Part shown: positions 48,701 to 59,409 of the stretch, in pieces
How the letters are laid out: every line of letters begins with the position of its first letter
How positions within the stretch are numbered: the first letter of the stretch is position 1
Source of the DNA: Bolinopsis microptera
Taxonomy: Eukaryota; Ctenophora; Tentaculata; Lobata; Bolinopsidae
Reading direction: 5' to 3'
Length of the DNA stretch: 64,000 nt
NCBI RefSeq assembly: GCF_026151205.1
Contig: NC_087072.1
Coordinates: forward strand, 23,391,603-23,455,602
Program-made: the position numbers and the translations under genes
Notes under the pieces: model-generated
What the model saw: the letters and a program-made list of their open reading frames with translations, nothing else
The model's database searches: none
Told to the model about the DNA's origin: nothing

Positions 48701-51700
48701 GACAAGTAGCCTGTTGAGTACTGAGAGCACCCTCCATAGTGAACCCTGGAGCACACCTCACTGTAACCTCTGTTCCGTGATCTTGGGGGAGTTGGGGTTC
48801 GGGGACTAGGTTAACGTCCCAATCTGGTGGTGGGGCCTTGCATTCCCCTGAAATTATTTAATGATTTTCCTCATTATTTTGTGTTTTCTGGCAAATTTGG
48901 ACGACGGAATCGTAAATAATTCTAAATCCTCCAAGATACTCATAATTGTTAAGCAACAAAAGTGACATGAAGTTAAAGGATTGATAAGTAAAAGGATGAG
49001 TAATGAGTATGACCATGTCTGTCTCACCTTTACAGCTAGGCTGAACATTGAACTGGAAGCTCTGTTCAGACTCACAAGTCACTTCATTATCTCCTGTGAT
49101 AGAGTAACCAGATGTGCAGGACACTGTTATCACATCTCCTGTCTCTACAGGAAGTCCAGGGGAGCTGGTCATGTGTTCCCAGGTCGGTGGTAGTCCGCTG
49201 CACACTGGAGTTAATTGGAAGAATAAATATGAGGTAGGGGCGTCTTTCTGGAAAATTAGGGAGCCTTGGATATCAGAGTTAGAAGAATTGTGGCTTGATT
49301 TAATGGGTTTAATCTATTTTGTCGATAAAGTGATCATTATACATAAATGTAACATACTGATAAGACAAGAAGGAGGTTGCCCAGTAGGTATGAGAACCCC
49401 GTCCTGACAAGTAGCCTGTTGAGTACTGAGAGCACCCTGCATAGTGAACCCTGGAGCACACCTCACTGTAACTTCTGTTCCGTGATCTTGGGGGAGTGGG
49501 GGTTCAAGGACTAGGTTAACGTCCCACTCTATTGGCAGGACCTTGCAGGCGTCTGAAATTGTTTTTTGGCTTACCTCAATCATATATATGTTTTTTTTTT
49601 TCTCTTTGGGAAGCTTTAATATTTCAGTCAAAACTGGACATCAGCTCAAATAATGTAAGATCTTCAGAAATAATGATAACAGGTTAATCATTGATTTTGA
49701 GTTGGAAAAAAAAGCTTTCCAAAGTTAAGGAATCAGCATGACCTTGACTGTCTCACCTTTACAGCTAGGCTGAACACTGAACTGGAAGCTCTGATCAGCT
49801 TGACAAGTCACGTGGTTATCTCCTGTGAGAGTGTAGCCAGATGTACAGGACACTGTTATCACATCTCCTGTCTCTACAGGTAGTCCAGGGGAGCTGGTCA
49901 TGTGGGTCCAGGTCGGGGGTAGTCCGCTACACACTGTGGATTTAATTGAGTTTAATTGTAACTCTTCTTGGACAAGATATATGTCATTATTTTTGTGAAA
50001 GTAGCAAACTTCAAAGACCAAGGTTATATTTAATTGTCACCTTCTCTCCAGATAAGTATATTGTTCCAAGTAGAGAAACTTGAAAATTGAATCGTTGTGG
50101 CTTGTGTAGTCCAATGGCTGTAACAGTTAGAGAATCCGTTCATATAGCTGCTTGCAAAGTTAAAGTTAAGGACTGTCACATCATTGCATATGAGTATCAA
50201 AGCAGTTCCTGTTTTCTGGATTTTCCATACTTTAGTATAGTCGCTTGGGATGCTCATATGTTGGTTCGTAGCCCATGAGTTTGTCATGCATTCCGCGACT
50301 ACATATCTCCATCCAGTGGAGTGGTATTGGATGACGAAGGCCCTTGTGTCGTAGGAAGCTCCAAAATATGCACCAACACTATTTCCCGTGGTTTTTACTT
50401 CTACTATTTGATCGGATGGTATGCTATATACTTTACTACTAATCATCGTAACCCACCCTGAGAATAAGAAATGTTAGATCTGCTGCAGGTGCTGGATATT
50501 TGTATCAGCTATATTTTAATTAAAAATGGACAGGTCAACTTTATCTCTGCAATGAAAATAAACATTACATTTACCTGGTGAGCCGTGGGACATCTTAAGC
50601 GAGAAAGCTAATATAACGACCAAACACGTCAAACTTTTGTTCATTTTAGAATTTCTCCATTCTAAAACGGTAAGAAATTATGTCCTCTGTATCATGATAT
50701 AGGGATCACCACATCGTGGTGGAAAATCAAATTAATATCTTATTAAAAGTCAAAATCTCCCCTATCTGAGTCTTTGGATCTTAGCAAACTGTTCCCCGCC
50801 CTTATCAAGGAGAGTGGTGGTTTCCAAGGAGAATAAATCAGACGGAATTAAATAGGGAAAGGGAGGCACTGAGTGGGTCTGGATCTTGGAGGAGAGAGCG
50901 TCATTCGTCCCGAACACCTGAACCTTCTGCGCTATAGATCTGGATACTGGCGTGGAGGTGATCTATGTTTGTTTTGACACGTGACAAATGTCCTCGGTTT
51001 TGATTGGTCAATGCTGGAAACTGATCGGTTACTTTCTGTCACGTGTCAGTATGCTGCGACCATATCTATTGTCTAAGTCTGAAACTAACGGTAAAGATGG
51101 GACAGCTTCACAAAAGAAGACTGGGGAGACGGAAGGGCTAACAAACAGCCATCACAAGTTAGAGCATTAGCTAGAACCTGGCTCTGGTACTGATACTCCT
51201 AGAGAGGATACTGAACTTAGATAATCGTTACACAAGTCTTTGAGAATGCAGTTATACTCTTCCCCAGCGTCTGGGGTCGTTAGCTTCATAAGGGAGGTAA
51301 AGTAAGTCAGGAGGTTTACTCGCCACAAAATGTAGTTTAAACTGAGTTAGAGGGTGATGTATAGTTGGACAACTTTGGTTATACTTTATTTTATATTTTA
51401 CTTGGTTCAAACTGTGCACAGTTCACACTTCACATCACGTCAAATAGTTTCAGTGTCCGAATGAACAAAGTTACATTTTTCAACCTTTTTCAGACGTTCC
51501 ACACGATCTGATTTGTAACGGACAAGTACTAGCTCTAAAGGAAAGAGGACACCCCGACAATGTGGGCCTGTTCTCTAAGTTCCACCAGAAGGGAAATGCG
51601 GTTGTAGTGTACGGATCCGCCAGTGATAGCATTAACAAAAACCTCTGGAACCCTGATAGCTTCAGCAAACATTTCGGTAGGTTTGAAGATATGGACAAGC

Positions 51701-54700
51701 AGATTTAAGATCATGGTTACAACAAGATCATAATGCTTTATACAATAATGGAGTATATATTGCTACGAAAGCATTGTTCTACTATACCTTATCTCTGAAA
51801 TCATTATAAACGAGTGTTGCAGGTAACGAGAGAGAACTGGTGATTAACACCTCTACATTGGAGGTTCACCGTATCTCCCTCAAAGACTTCTTCGACGGTT
51901 TCGCCAATGTGAACGAGCGGCCGAGGAACGAGAATGGTGATCCTATGGTCCTCAAGTTGAAGGACTGGCCGACCACCTGGGACTTCAAGGAGAAACTACC
52001 TCAATGGTAGATCAATCTTGGTTCTGTTATCTGTACATGGTACAATTTTGGCCTGACAATAACTCATTAACAGCAGAAATAATAATCTTAACTCTTAACA
52101 AGAATACGTGTAATACCCCTTTATTTTCAATTTCATAACCTCCCTTCTTATCAATCACCCTTCCTAGGTACGATGACTTCATGAGAGTTATACCTCTGAA
52201 GACATACACGCAAAGAGACGGGTTGTTCAACATAGCCCGCTACCTTCCTAACATATACTGCACTCCTGACCTTGGCCCTAAGATGTACATTGCTTACAGT
52301 AACGCTAACAACCCTAACGGTAATTATTGTCCGGTGTTGTTTTATCGTATTCTATGCAGCGTATTCTTAGTTTGAAGACCCACCAAGATCCTGCTTATTA
52401 TTACAGATTTACAGACGCTAATTAGACCAGTTGACTAGTGACTATATTATATCAGGTGTGATTTGTAGTAGTGTAGTATATTATATATTATATAGTATAT
52501 ATATACTATATAGTAATGGTAGTGTAATACGATCCCTCGTTATACACCCCATACCACAGTGCAAGTCTACATTCCAAGTGTGTGTGTAATGATCGAGCAG
52601 TAAAAACTACATGTCTTGTATTTTGAGATGTTCTCGAACATTCCACCTGCACCACCTGTTTCAATTCTTCAGAGGCTAGCACGGTGTTACATATTGACAT
52701 ATCATTCCTTCAGAGGCTAGCACGGTTTTACATATTGCCATATCATTCCTTCAGAGGCTAACACGGTTTTACATATTGCCATATCATTCCTTCAGAGGCT
52801 AGCACGGTTTTACATATTGCCATATCATTCCTTCAGAGGCTAGTACGGTTTTACATATTGCCATATCATTCCTTCAGAGGCTAGCACGGTGTTACATATT
52901 GACATATCATTCCTTCAGAGGCTAGTACGGTGTTACATATTGACATATCATTCCTTCAGAGGCTAACACGGTTTTACATATTGACATATCATTCCTTCAG
53001 AGGCAAACACGGTTTTACATATTGCCATATCATTCCTTCAGAGGCTAGCACGGTGTTACATATTGACATATCATTCCTTCAGAGGCTAGCACGGTTTTAC
53101 ATATTGCCATATCATTCTTTCAGAGGCAAGCACGGTGTTACATATTGACATATCATTCCTTCAGAGGCTAGTACGGTGTTACATATTGACATATCATTCC
53201 TTCAGAGGCTAGCACGGTGTTACATATTGACATATCATTCCTTCAGAGGCTAGCACGGTTTTACATATTGACATATCATTCCTTCAGAGGCTAGCACGGT
53301 GTTAAATATTGACATATCATTCCTTCAGAGGCTAGCACGGTGTTACATATTGACATATCATTCCTTCAGAGGCTAGTACGGTGTTACATATTGCCATATC
53401 ATTCCTTCAGAGGCTAGCACGGTGTTACATATTGACATATCATTCCTTCAGAGGCTAGCACTGTGTTACATATTGACATATCATTCCTTCAGAGGCTAGC
53501 ACTGTGTTACATATTGACATATCATTCCTTCAGAGGCTAGCACGGTGTTACATATTGACATATCATTCCTTCAGAGGCTAGCACTGTGTTACATATTGAC
53601 ATATCAGACGCTGTAAACGTGGTCATGTACGTAGGACAGTCTCAGGATGTCGTTATTAATTACGACGACGATTCGGGGTCTTCTAAATCTGGTAAGTACG
53701 TTGTCTACATTTTAAGAGAAAGAATTACAATTTTTACTAAGTTCAGGATCGTGTATGTATTCCACATGTTCAAATAAGTGAAATAAACATATCAATATTT
53801 TGATTAATTTTAATCTTTACAGATTCGTCTTTCTTGAAAAGGAAGGTTTATGCTCTCAAAGACATCTGTGAAGACACTGATGACAAACAGGTACGAATAA
53901 GTGCGATAATTACCTTTTATCAACTGAGATTTACTATTTTACTAATTTAGTTACTGACATGCAGCTAGTTTATGTCTCATTTTGTGGAACTAAAAATGTT
54001 AACCACAATTGAATTCGATACCTAATAAAAATACTGAAAACAACTTCATCGTAGTTGGAGAGGATAAGACGTGACAAATGTAAAATAGGTGCACTTTGGC
54101 ACATCTACCACCCAAACGACATCGACAAGATCCGGCACTTCATCCACAAAGTGGCTAACGAGAACGGACAGACCCTGCCGTCTGGACACGATCCAATACA
54201 CGATCAGGCCATGTACATTGATAAGAAAATGAGGAAACGTCTCTTCCAGGTAAGTGGCTTGATTAGGAACCGACTGGGGTCTGGGGTTTCGGCTCCGGAC
54301 CGGAAACGACCGGATATCAATTTATTTTCCGGTTTGAGGCTGCCGAAGATCAACAAATTTTAAGAATTTACTGCGGTTTGCGTAGCACAAATGTAGACAT
54401 TGTTCTCGAATTTATACAAAAAAAATGTATACAAGAATTTATACAAATTCCGAGCTGAGGGGCTACAAATACAATTATAAGCATTATATAATGCAGTTAG
54501 GGGGGATACAGATATGTGGTGAAAAGTTTTGGTACACAAAACCACACTAGAAAGCTCCTCGCTAGTGATATAACATAAAGCCACTCTATATATGACCCTC
54601 GCCAAATGTAGCCAGATCCAGACATGTGATTCCCTCAGGAGTACGGTGTGAGAGGTTGGCCGATAGTGCAGTGCGAGGGAGACGCTGTCTTCATCCCAGC

Positions 54701-57700
54701 AGGAGCCCCGCATCAGGTCCGCAATCTTCAGAGCTGTATCAAGATCGCTGAGGATTACGTTTCTCCTGAGGTAACTTTTGTAAAGCTCCACCGGTCACAT
54801 TTATAAATTATCTTACCATTGCTCTGAATTCACATTTTTCGTTTTTAATTTTCTTTTCTCTTAATCATATTATGTTTAAACCTTGATTTCTTGTAAACTG
54901 CTGAACTAATAATGGCAATCATTACAGCGAGTAAGCTTTTGCCTGAAGCACACTCAAGAGATCAGACACTTATCAAAACAGCATTCTAACCAAGAAGATA
55001 AACTACAGGTACGACAGTCAAAATGTAGCTTGCAAAGCGGTAAATTTATCATTAAAAACTCCCAATCCTCTAAGTTTCTTTACAGCTAGAGATTATATAA
55101 ACATTTACTTTAATGCATCCCGAGTAGTTTAAGTTAATAATAATGATATTTTAACCGAATGTCTTCACTGTTCCCAGATCAAGAACCTGATCTACCACGG
55201 AGTAAAAGAGTGTGTCTCAGTACTCCAGAACAACCTGCCCACTAAGGACCTCTGTATCTGTAAGCCTATTGAGACCTGTTCCTCAAGTACACAGTTCACA
55301 GCCCCACAACCTGACGACTCCAGAGATCTGGTAATTGAGAGACTTCAGGCTGAGATGGAGACCATCAGGAAGAACGCCACGCTCGAGAAGAAAAGTTTTA
55401 AGGATCAGCTTGCTAATAAAGAGGTTTGTTTCATTTAAGAACTGTTCTCTTCCTTTTGTTATTTGTACAAATTGGTTTTTTAAGATTTTGTTTTGCCGAT
55501 TGTGTGGCCTTTACTTTGAACTTTTTTGTCTCAAATTTTAAAATTGTTGACAGTTTCCATTTTTCAGGCTGATTTCAACAAAGCGAGGAAATGTTACGAG
55601 ATGGAAAAGCAGACCAACAAAGAACTCAGATCAAATCTTACAAAGCTAACAAAAACGAGGCAAGAAGAGCAAGCTTCTCAGAGTTTCGTCAAAGTTCTAC
55701 CGGTCTCCTATCAAACTTCGTTCAGCTCGCGTGGTCACGAGATCCAAAAACCAGAAGCGAGAGTACAGGAGCTCAGAAAGCCAGAACCTCGCCACCCTCA
55801 ACATCGGAATGTGGAGCCGAGACATTCTGAGCATTCCAAGAGATCAGAAACACGTTCTTTCGATGTCCGGAGTGCTGAAACCCTCCACAAAGCTTCGAGT
55901 TCCTCTCACACGGACCTGAAGAGAAGTCAGTTCTCAAACTTTGAACCAACTGATTACAGAAGGGCATCTTCCTCGCAAAGCTCGTCTTCCCAGCCTAGTT
56001 CCAGTAATTCAAGAGATCCGCGCCTGAAGTCAAAAATGGTAGAGAATGAGCCAGAGGTAGCCAACGCTCCGGTTTGGGGACCTCCTAGACACTTGAACAG
56101 CCGACCTACAACAGTGGTTCCAAGGTCAGCGTTCCAGGGAGTGCAACACGCTGTTCAGGACCTCAGGACCAAGAAACCGCCCCCTCAAAAGGTCCGAAAA
56201 ACTCCTGAGACTCCCGAGCCGATGGACACTAACCAGGATAGTTGTAGTCCAAGTCCAGCTGGACTGTTCGGTGATGGACCCAAGAGTAATCTGGAGATGC
56301 TGAGTGCAGTTTCATCGGTGCAGCCAAAGTGTTACCCGTCTAATAGGGTGTACGATCAGGGAGCCTCTAATTCGGAGACAGATTCAAATGAGGAGGCTCT
56401 AAACCCACAGTACGCGGGGAACTTTGCTCCAACTCCTCCAGCAAGTAAAGCTTCCGTTATTCCTGGTCCATTCAGTAGCCCTTCAGTGTCACCAGGCTTC
56501 AACCCGAAATCTCTGAACCTCCAGATTTCGTCGCCAAAACAACCGGCGATATTCTCTAAACAGCACAACCAGAAAAAGGCTACATATAACAAAGTGAAGG
56601 AAGAAATAGTGGGGAAACCCAGACAAGGGCAAGCCAGCAACAAACCAAACGCCCTCTCGGAGATATTCCCTCTACAACCTGCTTACTCCAACAACACCTA
56701 CTCCACTGTGAAACAAGCGATAACGAAGAAAGATATCAAGCCAGAGCTGCGGACACCGCCAAGTGAACGTGTCAATCCTCCCACATTCGCCCCACACTTA
56801 GCATCCTATCTCCCGGATATGCTGACCAGGTCAGCTTGTGCTCCGGACCGATCCACATGGAACACAGGGCACAGGAAGACAGTCGCATCGCCCGTTACAC
56901 CGACCATTTCACCTGCCGTCACCTCTCAAACGGTGGTCACCTCCCCTGCCACACCTCCTCCCAACCAGCTAACCCTCACTCAGCGGCAGTCTTCTTTCTC
57001 TACCCCTCCTATAGGGCGAGCTACTGACCGCTCTGTCCCGCCTAAAAACGAACAATCCCAGCAATCATCCTGTGAGCTGCAAACAAACCAGTCACTTCAA
57101 GGTGGCTCGCTTATCAGGGCGAACAACACGTTTAACCTGGATGTTCGGAGAGCAGCTATTCCAGTGAATCCTATACCGATTACAGGGACAGGTCAAAGAG
57201 CTCGAGGTTTGGGTTCTGATGCTCTGAGAGCACGATCAAAAAGTAACGAGTCTTACGCTTCCCTTAGTTCCTCCTCCCCTGATATTGCAGTGCCCCAGAA
57301 AGCTGGTGATAAACCGCCTGCTAGCGAAAGTGTAGCTTCTACTGAGTCAACTAGTGCTACTACATCTCAATCCAAAGTGGTTTCCGGTCAAGCTGAGGTT
57401 CAAGTGTCATCCAGGGACCCTAGACTTGCTCGACGGCCTTCCGGTGAAACGAAACAGAATGAAGTTGTAAAGCATCAAGATGAAACTATTACCTCTTCAA
57501 ACGAGGCTACTAACAGCAGCAGTAAACAACGTGTTGCCAAATCTGATGATTCAGTCCAGAAAACTTTGAATGTGCCTGCAGTAGCTAAAGGGTCCACTGC
57601 ACCGTCCGAAGCAAAGGAAACTTCTGAAGCTAAAGTCACTTCCACTACTACTTCCAGTTCTAAAGACACGTTAACGGAAGAGCAGAAGCGGCTGTATTGC

Positions 57701-59347
57701 CTCCCAGAGCCAGAAAAGCTGGTGATATTTGACGAAGCACTTTTGACCCGACTGAGAAAGAAACGAGGGCAGGGATCAGCTGAAGGGACCAATATTGTGG
57801 GTACTTCGAACATGAGTAGTGTAGTTGCTGTGAGCCCTGCCTCCAGCAGCATAGTCGTGAACCCTCTCCTGCGCAAGAAGGCAGCTCCGGTTCCAGCATC
57901 TCCCCCGAAAGTGCCCCGTAAACCCCATCTCGCTCACACAGTTGATGCTATTCTCAAGTCTGACAAAATACCACCAGCTAGAATGCCGCCCACGGTAGAG
58001 GTTCCTGCACCGACTTTTGACGCGTCGACTGCAGTTTCAAGATACGAAGATATAGTGAACCCTGCTTTAGCAGTGCTGTCTGGTATAACCAGATCAGCCA
58101 AACGGAGCAGGGAATCTTCTGGAAACAGTGTATCGAGTTTAGGCAACATGCCAGTTTTATCACCAATATCCCCGGCCTCCACGCCTCCTATGAGTTCTAC
58201 TCCAGGAGAGGCTCCACCCCTTCCGCCTGGATCTCCACCTCGCACTGACACTCCCCCAGCTCCACCGCCAGAACCTACTTCATTACCCACTGTTCTTCCA
58301 ACCACCACAACTCAACCTATCCTCCTCCCACCACCGGGCTCTGATGTGGTGATACCGCCCCTCCTTCTTACCCCTCCAGAGCAGACAAAACAACCGATAC
58401 TTCTACCTCCACCAGGAAAAGATCTCACCGAGCCACCCATTCTTCTCCCTCCGCCCGGTGTCGACCCAATCCCTCTTCTACCTCGCCCTGATCAGATTGA
58501 GATGTCTCCAACTGAGCCCCTTGAAACATTGACGTCTGATCGTGTTGCGTTCCCCAGAAAAAGGAAATGCTCTAAATCTTCGAACTACAGGAAACGGTCC
58601 AGCGAGACCAGCGATGACGAAGGTGGAGACGTTCAGTTGGCATCAAAAATTTGTCAGAATCAGGATACAACCCTCATCGTTAATGATTCAAAATCAGACT
58701 CGAAGCCGAAAAAGGTCAAGGACTCTCAGAAAACTCATAAGAAAAGATCATCAGATAAAGGAATCAAGTTAGATTCTTCCCAAAGTAAAAAGAAACACGG
58801 TAAAAAGGATCGACAATCCAAACACGCCTCAGCAACCAACCTGACGCCTAAAAAAGATCGTCGAAAAAAGGGGTCATCAGAGTCGGAGTCAAAATCCACA
58901 CCAGTGTCTTGTTCTAGCGAAACCACTCGAGAACGAGCACCAAAAATGAAAACTCCTCCTCCGTCGGACAGCGAGCAGAAACTGAATAAGCAGTCAGGGT
59001 CATCCTCCAGCGTGAAATCGAGGAGACGATCCAAGAACACGTCTTCAGGAACACCACCTCGACAGTGTTCGAAAGAAGAATCAGACACTGCTAGGGACTC
59101 GGAGCGGGGTTACTCGAGTAGAGACACATCTCGGAGACCATTATCAGATGACACCAGACGATCTGATCACCGGAGACCGGACGAGATTCTCCCAGCGCGG
59201 AGATCCCGAACTAGAACTACCTCCAGTGAAAGGGTGGTCCGATATCAGGAGAGACAGTCACCTGTTTTTACTAGGACAATTAATGTGGGCCGGGACTCCC
59301 AAACTGAGGTTATTAGTCACAAGAGGAAATCAAGGAGGCGAAAGTAG
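36765..59347 (+). CDS. KDM3: Giant KDM3-family JmjC histone demethylase with N-terminal C2HC fingers
   Basis: Sixteen exons with GT-AG ends and matching phases: 36765-40857, 40965-41219, 41461-41580, 42311-42442, 42662-42751, 43260-43352, 51494-51676, 51823-52006, 52168-52319, 53575-53691, 53823-53890, 54055-54249, 54639-54770, 54928-55008, 55178-55423, 55568-59347; about 3306 residues. Residues ~275-1335: ten CxxC-x(~12)-H-x(4-6)-C fingers spaced 84-141 apart. ~1490-1533: KDM3 finger [20 protein letters not shown]. ~1595-1965: JmjC, with [29 protein letters not shown] (H-x-D ~1774), [21 protein letters not shown] (third iron ligand His ~1919) and [21 protein letters not shown]3 enzymes remove H3K9me1/2 using Fe(II) and 2-oxoglutarate, and all iron ligands are present. 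Then a coiled coil (~2048-2085) and a disordered Ser/Pro/Lys-rich tail with two SRDPRL motifs (~2195, ~2662) and a basic end. The start follows a splice acceptor. The finger exon joins by phase; it could be a separate gene only if KDM3 starts elsewhere. Confidence 0.9.
44002..46030 (-). CDS. Secreted four-sushi protein, copy 3 (nested in KDM3 intron 6)
   Basis: Six exons: 46030-45961, 45830-45417, 45289-45113, 44907-44713, 44561-44385, 44210-44002, all phase 1, 413 residues. Order: signal peptide ([20 protein letters not shown]); a ~140-residue N-terminal domain with [39 protein letters not shown] and a late C..W pair; then four CCP/sushi modules alternating type A (CSGLPPTW...PSCKG) and type B ([10 protein letters not shown] or [10 protein letters not shown] ... 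PSCL). Sushi modules are protein-binding units typical of complement regulators and adhesion or lectin-like secreted proteins. One exon per module with uniform phase 1 allows shuffling. It ends SFCLTGMLL, with AATAAA on the minus strand at 43919-43914. No membrane anchor is seen. Ligand unknown. Confidence 0.82.
46361..46440 (-). promoter_or_regulatory. Candidate upstream element of sushi copy 3
   Basis: Two CACGTG palindromes (46369-46374 and 46431-46436), each in a TGACACGTG/CACGTGTCA context, bracket an inverted CCAAT box (GATTGGTC, 46393-46400). The same arrangement lies the same distance upstream of all three sushi copies, which may reflect recent duplication as much as function. Confidence 0.4.
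46573..47785 (-). CDS. Truncated sushi protein, copy 2 (nested in KDM3 intron 6)
   Basis: Exons 47785-47716, 47585-47172, 47044-46868, 46661-46573; 249 residues. The signal peptide, N-terminal domain and first sushi module are nearly identical to copy 3, about 1.75 kb away. The next module starts as type B ([18 protein letters not shown]) but stops early after HGTEVS, because the exon runs directly into sequence homologous to the upstream region of the neighbouring copy. It thus looks like the scar of an unequal crossover. It could still be secreted as a short one-sushi protein, or be a pseudogene. No polyadenylation signal was found near its stop. Confidence 0.7.
48105..48185 (-). promoter_or_regulatory. 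Candidate upstream element of sushi copy 2
   Basis: CACGTG at 48113-48118 and 48175-48180 flank an inverted CCAAT box (GATTGGTC), in the same arrangement as upstream of the other two copies. Confidence 0.4.
48639..50644 (-). CDS. Secreted four-sushi protein, copy 1 (nested in KDM3 intron 6)
   Basis: Exons 50644-50575, 50457-50041, 49933-49757, 49552-49358, 49204-49028, 48847-48639, all phase 1, 414 residues. Same order as copy 3: signal peptide [21 protein letters not shown]-terminal domain ([20 protein letters not shown]; more diverged from copies 2 and 3, with one extra codon); then sushi modules A, B, A, B with four cysteines each (for example [33 protein letters not shown]). It ends SSCLTGMLL, with AATAAA on the minus strand at 48608-48603. 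It is the oldest-looking member of the three and lies farthest upstream on the minus strand. A role in immunity, adhesion or matrix is possible but is inference. Confidence 0.82.
50970..51050 (-). promoter_or_regulatory. Candidate upstream element of sushi copy 1
   Basis: CACGTG at 50978-50983 and 51040-51045 flank an inverted CCAAT box, as in the other two copies. It is about 330 bp upstream of the start codon. Confidence 0.4.
52673..53606 (+). repeat. 41-bp array made of the KDM3 exon-10 acceptor and HxD codons
   Basis: Twenty-three units with an exact 41-bp period. Each contains CATTCCTTCAG (a consensus 3' splice site) followed by AGGCTAGCACGGTGTTACAT and ATTGACATATCA. In the last unit the same sequence is the real start of KDM3 exon 10: AG at 53573-53574, then codons for [10 protein letters not shown]. 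The first AG is at 52671-52672, preceded by a longer pyrimidine-rich stretch (ACCACCTGTTTCAATTCTTC); 53574-52672 = 22 x 41. Variation is limited (GTGTT/TTTTT, GACAT/GCCAT, CTAG/CTAA/CAAA/CAAG). Confidence 0.93.
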
Positions 59348-59403
59348 AGCAATATTGTTCTGTCCGATTTCTTAGTTTTGGTTTTTCGTTATTTTTACAA
59401 TTT

Positions 59404-59409
59404 ATTAAA
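59404..59409 (+). terminator. Candidate polyadenylation signal of KDM3 gene
   Basis: ATTAAA 57 bp after the stop codon at 59347. A canonical AATAAA is found only much later (59928-59933). Either may be used. Confidence 0.35.

Noticed and set aside
52673-53606. CRISPR array
   Set aside because: The 41-bp units are direct tandem copies with no unique spacers, the setting is a eukaryotic intron, and the unit matches the adjacent exon edge.
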